Below are positions 41,701-56,026 of a stretch of DNA of 64,000 bases, piece after piece. A program made the translations under genes and the position numbers. The notes under the pieces are model-generated. The model searched no databases and was not told the DNA's origin. It saw only the letters and a program-made list of their open reading frames with translations. Positions within the stretch are counted from its first letter, which is position 1. Each line of letters opens with the position of its first letter. Origin of the DNA: Paracentrotus lividus (taxonomy: Eukaryota > Echinodermata > Echinoidea > Camarodonta > Echinidae); contig CALNVZ010000641.1 in NCBI GenBank assembly GCA_940671915.1, forward strand, positions 37,151,803-37,215,802, written 5' to 3'.

Positions 41701-44700
41701 ATCATGCTAAATATGCAAAGATACGAAATCACTTGAGAAAGTTACCAGACAAGACTGTATTAACTATGAAGGATCACTAGCGAAGGAGGTAGCCACCAAC
41801 CCAAAGAAATTTTGGAAAGTATGCAAATAGGAAATAAAAAGTAGACCTGGAATAAGTGATCTAATTAACACCGAGGGTGATCTCATCAGCTCTGACAAGG
41901 AGAAAGCAAAATTACTCAATGACTTTTTTACCAGTGTATTTGTGAATGAAAATGTGAACAACATGCCTGATATGAATTCATGGCAGTACTCAGGACCTGT
42001 GTTAGCAGAAGTAGATGTCACAGTAGAAAATGTGGAGAAAAAAGTACTTAATTGAATGGAACTAAATCACCAGGTCCAGATGAAATGCATCCAAGACTGT
42101 TAAAAGAATCTGCAAGATCTATTTCAGTTCCTTTACAAATCATCTTTAAAAAATCACTTGATGAAGGCATACTTCCACATGACTGGAAAGTGGGCAATAT
42201 ATTACTCCCTTGCACAAAAAGGGAAGTAAGAAAACGTTGAAAATTATAGACCCATAAGTTTAACTTCAGTGGTTGGAAAGCTGTTTGAAAGTTTGATTCG
42301 AGATGTAGTGATGAAACACTTGAAAACTCATAGCTTACTTTCTGATTGTCAACATGGATTTACTCCCAATCGGTCTTGTATGACGCAACTCCTTTGTTTA
42401 ATGGAAGAGATAACTTACAAACTTGATTCTGGACTTCCTATTGATATATTATATTTAGACTTTTGTAAAGCATTTGACTCTGTTCCGCATGAGAGACTAC
42501 TTATGAAATTAACGTCGTATGGTATTGAAGGAAAAACTTCATGCTTGGATTAAAGCTTTGTAACCGGAAGGAATCAGCGAGTAGTCATCAATGGCGAAAG
42601 TTCTGAGTGGAGTCCAGTTTCCAGTGGAATTCCGCAAGGGAGTGTACTCGGACCCATCCTTTTCATTATTTTATTAACGACTTACCAAATATCTTGCATA
42701 ACTCTGTATTCATCTTTCCGATGATACCAAAATTATTGGAGAATGTAAGTTCAACTGTCAAGCAAGAGTCTCTACAAGCCGATTTAACTTGTTGCTGTGG
42801 AGTGGAGTGAGATTTGGCAACTTAAGTTCAACACCAAATAAATGCAAGATTCTACATATTGGAAGAAATAATCCAAAAGAGCAATACTTTTATGAATGGA
42901 AATGAACTAGATTCGTGTAAGGCAGGAGAAGGATCTTGGTGTTATAATGGACGAGGAACTTACTTTTCACACACATGTTTCAGCAGCTGTACAGAAAGCA
43001 AACCAAATACTTGGAATAATACACAGAACATTTTCCCAAATTACTCTTGAAATATTACCCATCTTGTTCGTTACTCTGGTTCGACCCCATTTGGAATACG
43101 GGAACATTTTGTGGCATCTGAGATTTAAAATGGACGCGGATAAAGTGGAGAAGGTACAGAGGAGAGCTACCCGCATGATTCCAGGTCTCTGGAGTTTATC
43201 CTATGAACAACGCCTGGAAAGACTCAACCTTCACTCATTGTTCTATAGAAGACGTCGAGGTGATATGATTACTGTCTATAAATTAGTAAATGGAAAGTTG
43301 GGAATCTCCAGAGACATATTCTTCACACCTGCAATCCACGCATCAACAAGAGGACACAAATTCAAGCTTTTTACAAAAAGATCTCGATTGGAAGTGAGAT
43401 GTAAATTCTTTAGTCAAAGAGTGATATCGGACTGGAATAAGCTGCCAAACATTGTAGTAGAAGCAAAATCTATCGACAAATTTAAGGAATACTGGACAAA
43501 CACTGGTGGGGGGAAAGATTTACAACCTCCGCTCCTCATCGCATGTAAAATATCAGTTTTAAGGGGCCGTTGTTATTATCTACAAACTTGGACATTGACC
43601 GGAAAATCCACAGGAGAAATCCTTCATTTCCGTACCTGATGTGATGTGATGTGATTTATTTTAGTCTAGATGTTAAAGTCTTCCATTTTCCAAAGATAAT
43701 CCCCAAATTTTCTTAATTCATGATGAATCTAAGGTAGTTCCCAGTCTTAGTTTTCCTTATAATAATAAGGAAATGATAATAACATGATTATTTATTATTT
43801 ATTTATCATTATTTCAGACCGTTCAGAGACTTCATTGTAATTTGTGCTGCATGTATATTATTAGAACTAAGCAAATTGTGTTATTATCATGTGTTCTTTA
43901 TTGATTTGGTATTAAAAAGATGGGTCATCTCAATAAACTTGACTAATGTAAAACACCAAGTCATGGTATTATGTACTTACTATTCACATGTAAGAGTTTG
44001 TACATAATGCATATTTTTAAAAACGTTATACATTGTACATAATTATATAGTGAGATTAATGAGAAGTACCAACATGTAAATTTATTTACAAATAACATTT
44101 AAAAAATTCACTTTAGAACAAGGTGGCATACTTGTCCAACAAAAACTAACAAACTCCACTGTTAATCAGATTGTTGGATTTGAGAAATTATATTTTCATC
44201 ACAAAACAAAAATTGATTTTTTTTGTTGCTGTAAGTCATGTTTTTCAGACATTATTCATCCCTAAATAATGTGGCACAAGATATTTCTCCCACACATCCC
44301 AATCGGCAGGCACTCTAATAAAGTGAAAACAATATGGGGATAATACCCTGCATCTGCAATTTATGCTCAAGTTATGATGAACTAAGCAAAATTCCCTTTC
44401 AGACCGTTTTTAGCCTATATTCTGATTCATACATGGAACGTATTGAATATGATTATGATAATTATAATGATAAAGAAACTGAACCCATAATAAGTATCAA
44501 TAGTTCTACAACTATCTACAGAGTTTTGATGTTCAAATTGAAACAAAAATTGAAGATTGAAAGCACAAATTTTCGAATGGATGTCTGTATTAATTTCACC
44601 AGTACTTATGTGTAAGAAACATAATAGCAGAAAAGATTACAAGTACCCAAGTGTACAGTTACAGATTTGAAGTGAAAATTTTCAATTTGATATGGTTGGT

Positions 44701-47700
44701 CTCAAATGTTTACATATACCTGGTATAAAAGTATAATATTTTTACAAACATTTGGCAACATTCATGTTGATATTATATGGATGATTTCAAAATTATCATC
44801 TACAATGTTATCCCAGTATACTTATTTGAACCTCAATCATTGAGTCTCATGCAGATTTATTTAGAGGCTGAATTGCTTTTTGAATACCCGGTATGAGAAT
44901 GTTGTCTCCATCACAAGCAAACATCTTCCCTGATGACGTCAACACTACGTGAGATCCTGTAAGGTGCCCTTTCCATAGTTTTCCCTTCCTCAGCCTGGTT
45001 GTTATAGGATATGATGCTACTCTTTTCTTCTTCATATCACCTCCACTCATCACCTGATCAATCACACACGTCTTGCCTTCATCATCTGATGTCACAATGT
45101 TGAGGTCGTCTGTCATAGGATCGCTGCAGGCATTCAGGATTACATTATTGTGGGGGATTTCCCTGTGAGCACCCTCTCTGTCGATGATGAGCAATCTTTG
45201 ATCTGTTGGTGAGGGTCGAGCGATGATGTGACCTGATGACAGCACACCAAGCATCCTGATCTTCTCTTTACATGTGATTGTATTAATGATCTTACCATCA
45301 GCTGGGTTGATGACATATATCGTAGACTGACCCCCCTCAGCAGAGATGATCATTCCATCCTGATCAACAGCAACATGCACCCTTGTGTAATCAGTTGTCG
45401 TGTTTCTTGGTATTGTGATGTCATTGATCAGCTTCCACTGTCTGTCATACACACTGATGCATCCAGTGACACTGTCTCCTGTACAACCTGTACGCCATCT
45501 ACCGCATACTACCTTGTCATCATTCAGCAATGCACAGGATGTAACATAAGATGTATAACTACATGTTATCACTCTCTGAGTATGTTTAGCATACATATCT
45601 AATATGTATGTATGCTTATCACCTGATACTCTATCTGTGATGATCACATGACATTCATCTATGCATCCTGCAATGATTGAATGGGGCTGTGATATTATCT
45701 GTGACATTGATTGTATCAATGAGCTTCCACTCCCCATCATACCCATCAATCCTCTCATTATACTTCTCTCTCCCAACACCCTTCACAAACCTCACACCTG
45801 ACACAGTATGAGTGATATGTTTCACCCCATCTTCATCCAGTGGCTTCTTTAGTTCATCAGTCACTGATTTGCTCACACGATGCCCGTCTTTGACTACATT
45901 TCTATCTTCCTCAGTTACTCTGTCAAGTGTCTGTATGACTTTCTCTATGTTTTTTGTTCATCTTGTCTTACACAATTTCTCCAACTCACCAATCTTTTTC
46001 TCAATCTCTTTCCGATTATCTGAATGTCAGTTTGAAGAATGCGTTGTGTTTATTGTCTATGGTTTCTGTCCTCTTGTCTGTATGATGTTGTTTAATTCAG
46101 ACGCTGCTCTTTTTCTTCATCGTTCCTTTTGGATCTCATCATTCATTTTTTGAAATCTCGTCATTCAATCTTTGAACTCTTCTCTTGGAGTTTGTTAATT
46201 CTTCTCATCAAACTCCTGATTATATTTTGTCTTTTTTCTTCATGTTTTCTGTCTTGGGTTTATTTTCGTCGCCTCAGGATTGCTAAATCGACTTCATTAT
46301 TTATGTTTCGTAGATGGGCATCGGGTCTTTTCTACATTGAAAGGAGCTTGTCTCCCCATTAGCGTGATTTGAACTCAGCTTGTACTTGCATTTCCCTTCA
46401 ATACATTAAAAAGTTGCTTTAAGTTCCATAGATAGCGCGCCTCCTATGCCCTGTCGTACACATTCGTGTGGATGGTGATCTATCGATTGCGCAAACTAAA
46501 CATAAACCTACGCCATGTGTTTTTACCAATACAGTTTAATTTCTTCATCATGTTCACTGACAATAAAGATTGGGCCCACCCATTCTTGCCTTTTTGATCC
46601 ATCTTTCTTTAGAAGCGCAGTCATCACAGAGCCTCTTCTTTACCTTCACGTGAGTAGGTCAACATCAGTGATCGCCTCACAGTCGTCTCCTTCACACGAT
46701 GTCTTCTGACCTGAATTAGATGCCATTGTGATCAGATTAATTGATCTGCAGAGCAAAATCAGAAAATTCATTTAGAGATAGACAGAGTGTAATGAGAGAA
46801 ATAGATAAAGTAAAAGAGATGAGAGAGAGAGAGCAAGCGAAAGAAAGCGAAGGAAGTGAAAGTGGTGTCAAGAAAATCAGTCAAAAGCAGCAACATATGA
46901 GTCGTCGATAGTAATATCTACAGGTTTATAATACTACTAATTCATTGGTAGAACTTTCTGGTTTAAGTACTTATATACTAGTGTGGTATTCACCAAGTCT
47001 TAGAGTTAAGAATGGCTTATCGAATAATTGGAATATGTTTCTCTCGTACTATATTGATCACAATGTCAGTCAGTATAGCAAAAAACCTGATCACCAGTCG
47101 TTCATAAAGTTGTTCGTAACTTCCGAACGCTTGGTTAAACAACTGGTGAAACACCAAGCGTCGTATATTTGGGATTGAGAGAGAGAGAGAAGGAGATAGA
47201 TAGAGGATAAGATGTACATAAGGGAGAGAGTGAAGGATGAGTATAATAAATTTTCTTAAATATACATTTATTTATATTTATGGTTGTGCAATAATCACAA
47301 ATTCTTCTTCCTCTACATCTCTTCACCCCTTCTCTCTCATAACTTGCTGCTCTCTCTGTACTAAAAAAAAAAAAACATCATACAAGCATGCTCTCTCTTA
47401 TCTTCTGATACCTCTGAGAGAATGACTTACAACCTATTCACATGCGAAAGTGCTTTTATTTTTTATTTATTTAATTTTATTTCTTGTTTTAAATACCATT
47501 ACTCTCAAATTAAAATGAATTTCACCAAACTCACCTTTAAAAGTGAGGCGATGTTCTAAACTTTCTGCAAACATATATACATTTAGAGTCAAGAATAATC
47601 AATAATATTCATGGAATAATAAAAAAGTAAGCTGAAAATCTTATAAGAATCTTGGTTAAGTGCGAGAAACCTTCTCGCCTCATTCGACTGTTAGGGTGCG

Positions 47701-49109
47701 TTAATGCATGCGTGGCAATCAAGCATGTCTATTTCTATACCGTTCTATCTACTGCGCACCAGCACTGATCTGCCTTGAAAATATCAATAACGTATTCCAT
47801 GCATGACTGCTTTCAGAGCAAACTGTTGGAAGTACCTGTACCCCTCAAACATACTATAGAAATGTTGGCACCAATGCACTTTATGAATATAATGATATGA
47901 ATATGAATAATATGAGGTCTACATCAAATGAATGTGTTTGCATTTACTCATAAGGTTGGAATGTCATTGCTTTTCAACTATACCTTCTTGATCGTGTACA
48001 TGTGCATGTATGGCTTCACGTTATTTACATAACTGGCTTAAGAGATCAATTCCACAAGTCTTATGGTGGTATCTCACTTCACAGAGATGGATTTGGGACT
48101 ACTTTGAGATGGTCTTGAAACAGTTTGGAGACTGTTTTGAAACTTATCGCATCGGGGGGAAAAAGTATCAGAGATGTCTCTGATACTTTTTTTGCCATCA
48201 CATAAACTGATTTGGGACTACTTTGAGACGGGTTTGACATTCCTGAAACTCATGAAACGTCTTGGGGACTCAAAAGACGACTCGGAAACGTCTCTGCGAC
48301 AAGTTTCAAAACAGTCTCAAAACTGATTTTAAAACTGTCTTATTTTAGTCCCAAATCTGTCTCAAATCTGTTTCTGCAAAGTGAGATAAAACCATTATCC
48401 CCCATCCTCGAAAAATGAAAAAAAAAAATGAAAAAAAAACATGAAAGTCCTTTCATATACATGTACCTATTATCTAAAACTTAAACCTAAAAAGCCGGGG
48501 GTAGAATCAACCTTTTCCATTTTATATGTTTCACTTGATATGTCCTCAATTTGCCAAGGTGTCATCAAGACTATTTTCTTTAACTCATCTTTTAAGATGA
48601 AAGATGTGATATGTTGTACTCGCATGTCAAACCAAGATTTGCTCAAATATGTGATTTCTTGTGCAGTCAAATACATTAGTGTTTTTAGCAAAAAATCATA
48701 TAATTTCATAATTATTTTTCACTATCTATGAACAAAATCAATTTAGTTTAAGAAAGTTTAAGAAATGTAGTTGATGATTATTTCATTAAAAAAAAACTCA
48801 AAAAACAAAGAAGTACATATAGAAATAGAGAGGGGAAGATAAGTTCTTAAACAAAAAAAGAATATAATAATTGTTTTGAAATAACTACTTTTTAAATATG
48901 CATGAATCAATCAATCATACATTAATGTTTGATGATCATTTTTACATAATACTTACATTGATGATCACAAAACAAAACATGACAAATACACACAAAAAAG
49001 TTGGGTTAGGGATACTTTATCAAAAATCATACAAATTGTCAATCAGGAAAGATTTTTTTTTCAGATTTCAGATAATGAATTGTTGATCAGTATTTTCATA
49101 GATGAAAAT

Positions 49110-49154
<45 letters not shown>

Positions 49155-52100
49155 TTGCAAATGTTTTGTTGTTGGGTATGTGCGTATCAGGGCAACTACT
49201 ACGCCATTGACCATTACCCCCAGGACACCCCCCCCCCAGAAAGAGGGTTAGGGTTAGATTTTTGGCGGAGTTTAGTTGTCTAGGGGTAATTGTCCAGGGG
49301 GTAGTTGTCCTGCAGTACGGCTGGCAAGTAAATGTTACCTGTTAAGGGGTTGTCCCACTGGAGGCGATCGTTGTTGCGACAACTGGCGATCTTGCTGTTG
49401 TGAGTGTGGTAGCAAGTTGTTGTTGTAGCCTAGCTTAGATAGAGTCGTATGTAGGTTTATAATCGCCTTTTTAAAGACGATCTCCTTATAATTATGAAAT
49501 TATCAGGTTGTCGCCACAACGATCGCCGTCTGTGGGACAGGCCCTTTTCACACTCCTTCAAACCTTCCATATGTTTTTTGTGTAAGTTCTGTAGGAGTGT
49601 GTAACAGGTAACATTGGCCTGAACTCTCAAAGGTGGTTTCAAAACCGTGGACTGAAACCATGGATTATATAAGTTTTGTGTAAAAATTACTCTTAATTTT
49701 AGATTGGACATTGAGAAAGGTCCGATATGAATGCGCAATTTTGTCAGAGCGCGCTAAATTGTTAAATGTTAAATTGCTATTAAGCTTGTTGCTATGGTTT
49801 TAGCATAACAAGCCCATAGTTTTGAATTTACTGAGTCCACTGTTGAGTTAACGGTTTATTTAAATTAATTTAAAATATCAGCAAGCATAAATTTAGCGCT
49901 CTCTGACAAAATCGCGCATCCATATTGGACCTTTTTCAAAGTAAGTGCCAAATTAAGTGTAATTATTACACAAAATTTACATAATCCATGGTTTCAGTCC
50001 ACGGTTTTGAAACCAACTTTTTTGAAACCAACTTTTTGAGAATTCGGGCCATTTTCTTTCCAACATAACCATAGAACCATCAGGTATTATCTCATGAATT
50101 GATTTTATTGCACTGATGAAATTTTTTTTTTTTTCATGTTACAGGGAACTAACGGATCTCAGCTGTGGGATACCGCCTTTGCTATACAAGCTTTCTTAGA
50201 AGCTGGTGCACAGGATGAGTTTCAGGATACCTTAGACAAGGCTCATGACTTCTTAAAGAACACACAGATACCAGATAATCCACCAAACTACCAGAAATAC
50301 TACCGCCAAATGAACAAGGTAATACTGAATACAGTGTTATAATAATATACTGTAAGTGTATATAAGTGGTAAAGCGTTGTTTAGAAATTAGGTAATTTTA
50401 TTATTAAATACACTGTTAATACAAAATCCTAAAAGATGCTTTTTACATCATGACTTATCTGACCAGGCAACAATTATTCCATCTTGTCTATTGCATGTCA
50501 GTACCTTTTTCACATTGATATATGTTTACACAAGGGTGATTTATCTGGCAAAAAAAAAAAAAAATCATCATTTCTTGACATTTATTCTCGGTAATTACAA
50601 ATATAATGCAGTTGTGCTAACCGGTCATAAGCTACATACATGGGGCTTGCGTTGGTCAATTTCTGCAATTTACTGTTATGACGTGGCCAAAGAAAATGTA
50701 TGTGTATCAATTAGTTTGATTGAATTCATGATTAAAGTGTGTTATAATGGTCTTAAGAAAAGAGTTTATTTTCATACATGCAGCTGCAACATTGTGTAAG
50801 TTATGCCTAACATTACAAGTCCTTACCCCTAGATAATAGTCTTAGTTTATCTGATTGCACTGTCCACCAAATTGGCCACGAATGACCTTTTATATCATTT
50901 TTATTTACATTTAATAATCATTTCCCTTTCCCATTAAGTCTGCCATGAAAGAAAATTAATTCACTGTATATATGTCATTACTATGAAATTAACACCCCAT
51001 TTTTCTAATTACTAGGGTCATTATCCTTTTTCCACCCAAAACTGGATGGAATGTATCTGACTGCACTGCTGAAGGTCTTAAGTCCACCATAATGGAAAAG
51101 AACTACACTTCATGTCATTACTATGAAATTAATTTCATTTTTCTAATTATTAGGGTGGCTATCCTTTTTCTACCAAAGACTGTGGTTGGATTGTATCTGA
51201 CTGCACGGCAGAGGGGCTCAAGTCCGCTATGATGCTGGAGGAGATGTGTCCTTTTATCTCTGATCATATTGGCAAAGAAAGACATTGTCAAGCAGTGGAT
51301 GTGGTGAGTCTTTAACTAATATTGGAGCATTGTATTGTTTAGTATTTATTTATAATAAATAGGTCATATCAAAGAAGGTCTCTGATTAGTCAGATACACT
51401 CTCTTTTGCTATTTTGTAATTCGTTATATGGCCACGACCTTTGTATTATCGTGCACGGTTTTCGCGTACAAATTCACATATGGGTAAGGTAATTTAAGTT
51501 CAGCTCGTGGGCGCGTAATCTCATTATTTCAAGTGCATGTGTAGTGCATAGGTGGAGTGTAAATCTGACAATTAGATTGTGACGTCAACAATGACTTTCA
51601 TAATTTCCATGCGCTAACCCATTAACCTCATTCACCAGTCGTTTACAAAAATTAAACTTGCACTATAATATAACCCTTTTTCAAACCTTTAGTCCTAAAA
51701 CTCCCCTTAAAGGCCCATCCGATTTTTGTTCATCACAGCCCCTTAATTATCTGTATTGAACCAAACTTTCAGATTTCTCCTCAAATCGTCTTGAACATCC
51801 CCTCTGTTTTTCAGCACGCGGTTATAGTAAATCAACTTTGAATAGTTATATACCTGTAGAATTGTAGTTATATTCAATAACTGAATATTATTATTCTTCC
51901 TGAAAATGCTGTGTGCGCCTAATGCTACAATCACACAGACACTTACGTTGAGTTACGACCGGCGATGTGTCCAAAAATTCCCCTTTTCTGCAGATCCCCA
52001 CGAATGCGTTCCCGTCATAGTCAGCAGTGGAAATAGTGATGATTTTGTTCATCCGATAAAACAAAGAACTACGTAAGAAATGATAAAATAGAAGAAGAAA

Positions 52101-55100
52101 TAATGATAAAGCAACAAAAAACGTAACTAAACGCAAGTGTCTGTCAGACTGTAGCATTATCGAGGTAACCTAGCTAAGCCAGGTAATGATAATATAAAGT
52201 GTCTGTGAGACTGTAGCATTATCGAGGTAACCTAGCTAAGCCAGGTAATGATAATATAAAGTGTCTGTGAGACTGTAGCATTATCGAGGTAACCTAGCTA
52301 AGCCAGGTAATGATAATATAAAGCGACTTGAGCACTCAACGGACTAGATTTGCGCAATACTAATCACATTATTGTCCCCGCCGAACGAGTTCGAGCAGGG
52401 GACTATGAAACGGGCTCCATACGTGTGTATGTCCGTCCGTCCGTCCATCCGTGCGTCCGTCCGTGCGTCCGTATGTGATCAAAATCTTCAATTCGCTACT
52501 CCTTCGCCATTTTTCATCCGATTTCGATTCCGTTTGCTTTATATGATAGCACTAGGTGATGGCTACCAAACTTCTTCACAGAATTTTGACCTTTGACTTT
52601 TTACCCGATTTTTGACTATATTGTTAATTGCTACAAAATGCCTACTCTTCGCCATTTTTCATCTCGATTTCGATTCTGTTTGCTTATATGATAGCACTAG
52701 GTGAGGGCTACAAAAGTTCTTCACGGAATTTTGACTTTTGACCCTTTGACCTTTGACTTCATTTTTGACCTATATGTTAATTGGCTACAAAATGCCTACT
52801 CCTTCGCCATTTTTCATCAGTTTCGAATCCGTGCTTTATATGATAGCACTAGGTGAGGGCTACAAACTTCTTCCGGATTTTGACTTTTGACCTTTGACCT
52901 TTGACCTCTGATTTATACTTATATGTACATTGGCTACAAAATGCTACTCCTTCACCATTTTCTATCTCGATTTCGATTTCCGTTTGCTTTTGTGATAGCA
53001 CACTAGGTGATGGCTACAAAATTTCTTCACGAATTTTGACCTTTGTACCTATTTGTTAATTGGACTACAAAAGCTACTCCTTCGCCATTTTTCATCCGAT
53101 TTCGATTTGTTTCTTTATGTGATAGCACTAGGTGAGGACTACACATCTTCACATAACTCACAAAAAAAAAAAAAGAATTTGTCTTTTGCCCTTTGACTTG
53201 ACTTTGACGTTATATTGTACATTGGTACAAAATGCTACTTCTTCGCCATTTTTTACCCGATTCGATTCTGTTTGCTTTATGAAAGCACTAGGTGATGGCT
53301 ACCAAACTTCTTCACAGATTTTGAACTTGACCTTGACCCTGATTTTTGACCCTATATTGTTAATTGGCTACAAAATGCTACTCCTTGCCATTTTTCATCC
53401 GATTTCAATTCCGTTGCTTTATATGATAGCAGCTAGGTGAGGCTACCAAACTTCTCACAGAATTTTGACTTTGACCTTTGACCTGATTTTTGACACTATA
53501 TTGTTAATTGGCTACAAAATGCTACTCTTCGCCATTTTTCATCCGATTTCGATTCCGTTTGCTTTATGTGATACGCACTAGGTGAGGACTTACAAAACTT
53601 CGTCACAGAATTTTGAATTTTGACCCTTTGAACCTTTGAACTTCAATTTTCTTATATTGTACATTTGGCCTACAAAATGCTACTCCTTCACAATTTTCAT
53701 CCGTTTCAATTCCGGCTTTATGTGATGCACTTAGGTAATAGCTACAAAATTCTTCACAGAATTTTGACTCTTTGACTATATTGTTAATTGGCTACAAATG
53801 CTAACTACCTTCGCCATTTTCATCCGATTTCGATTCTGTTTGCTTTATGTGATAGACTAGGTGAAAGAGCACAAACTTTTCTTCACAGAATTTTGACTTT
53901 TTGACCCTTTGACTTGACTTTGAAGTATATTGTATCATTGGCTACAAAATGCTACTTCTTCGCCATTTTTTACCGATTGTCGATCGTTATGCCTAGTGTG
54001 ATAGCATGATCCGTGATATAATGGGAATTTTACATTATCGGCGGGGACATATATTACGCATCGCGTAATTTACTAATCCACTTGTTGTTATCGTACATCT
54101 ATCTAAATGTATGATAAATACAGCACTAATGCCCTGTTGATTGAGTTAACTATTCATATGCTCATTGTTGGCTCTTTATGATTTTCAATTAGCTGATTGA
54201 CATGCGTAACCCTGACGGTGGGTTTGCAACCTATGAGACAACCAGAGGAGGTTACATTCTAGAGAAACTCAATCCATCAGAAGTTTTTGGTAAGAATTTT
54301 TAATTATTTTGTCAAAGCAAGAACCAATGTGAATGTCATATTGTTTCCATACAGTTCAAACACTGGATACATGTAGGTGATGCAAACTTTTTGGTTTAAA
54401 TCATGAAATCATTGAAAAGAGTTGAATTTGCGAATTGTCTTAGTGTTTTAATTGATGAAGAACTAAATTGCTCCAAACATGTTGACAAAGTGACAAGTAT
54501 AACACAAAGAAATGTCAGCGTAATGACGCTGACATTTCTTTGTCAAATGATCATTTACCATTAAAGTTGTGTATTCATTATATATGTTGACTTGTCTTAT
54601 ATTATTTTGCTCCGTTGAATTTATACTCGTTGTAAATATGTATATAATAATTTTTTGGTATCACAAATGTTTATTCTTTCATAAGCCAATTAGTATTTAT
54701 AATCTTCCAAAACATAAAGGCCAACTTCTCGCGACATTTTAGATTATTCCTGATCTGAAATTTTTCAAATTTAGATGCGAATTAATTTCCATGAAATGGA
54801 TGACATTATTTTTCAGGAATGAATTTATATATGCATGTTTATATGATTATTTTATATTATTGATTTTCTATGTTTTGTGTGTTATTGCATCAGGGCCTCA
54901 TGGAAGACCACCTATATTGGTGACAATATGCCACCCTGTATAAAGATCAGAAATAAATAAATAAATAAAATTGGGTCCACATTCCAGTTTAGGTTTAAAC
55001 CTCTGAGTGAATAATAGTAATAAGAGTGAATAATACGGCCCATGGGTTGAAGACCTGGCATGACACCAATGTGTTTTTTGACATTGATCTAAATTTGCTA

Positions 55101-55990
55101 CTCCATACCCATGAAGAATAGGGGATCTGGTTGCTGGTGCATATACGATTGTTACTTGAATGATAGTAACCTAATCATCAATGGTAACTATAGTCTGACC
55201 TTGTGTATCTGACCATTATTTAATCAAACTCCTCAATGGAATCTATGACAGCTTTATGCTGTTTAACTTTTTTCTGCAACATAGTCGTTGCTACATGTAT
55301 GTCTGACAAGCCTATAGCACAAGCTGTAAGGTAATCATTGGCAACCTTTATTCAAGGAGATAAAAATATGGAATATCAGCAACCATCTCTAGATCAGAGG
55401 CCCAGTCTATTCTATTACATGTGCCCATCCTTATTCATGTTCAGTACAAATAATCCATACCGTTCACTTTAAATTCAAATGAGCAGATAAACTCTCATTT
55501 GTGGGTTTGTTTCACTTTTTTATCAATAGTTTTCTAATCTGCCTTTCATATTTACCATAGATGTGATATCACGATTGACTACACCTATGAAGAGTGTACT
55601 GTGGCTGCATTGTTTAATAGTTGTCTAATCTCAATATTATATCTATCATATAGGTGATATCATGATTGACTATACCTACGTGGAGTGTACTGTGGCTTCC
55701 TTGCTCGCTCTCAACCATTTCCATACACAGTATCCAGAATACAGGACAGATGAGATCAGGTATTTCATGTCGTTTATTAGCATAAAACAGCTATTCTATA
55801 TAATTATGTTTTACACCCCCCCCAAAAAAAAAAAAAAAAGAAGAAAGTATCTTTATGCTCGACCCGTTTTTCCTCTGTATTTGACTGGTCAAGTATTCTA
55901 GCATCCAAGAGGCCAAATAAAACAAAACTGTAGCATTTGATTGAATAAGGCATTTCATTTTTAACCATATGCCTCTTAACCCTAATCGGC

Positions 55991-56026
<36 letters not shown>

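Larger units (their letters stand above)
37250..48700. repeat. Segmental duplication copy B (11.5 kb)
   Basis: Colinear partner of copy A (14320-29340). It lacks the fold-back, SINE and TIR insertions of A but has its own: a TIR MITE at 37662-38153, LINE sequence at about 38900-43660 and a palindromic MITE at 48066-48393. It carries the damaged TRIM-like paralogue. Confidence 0.85.
13606..50144. other. LSS: LSS intron 10 (36.5 kb) with nested genes and transposons
   Basis: Bounded by the GTAAGT donor after exon 10 and the acceptor ATGTTACAG before exon 11. It contains the segmental duplication A/B/C, one intact and one damaged antisense TRIM-like gene, two damaged LINEs with coding remnants, several palindromic elements, SINE pieces and CT-rich tracts. 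13606-14080 itself holds only G-run-containing intron with no recognised gene. Confidence 0.9.

Noticed and set aside
49243-49256. Telomere-like GGGTTAGGGTTAG
   Set aside because: Only two units inside a small MITE; chance or element sequence.
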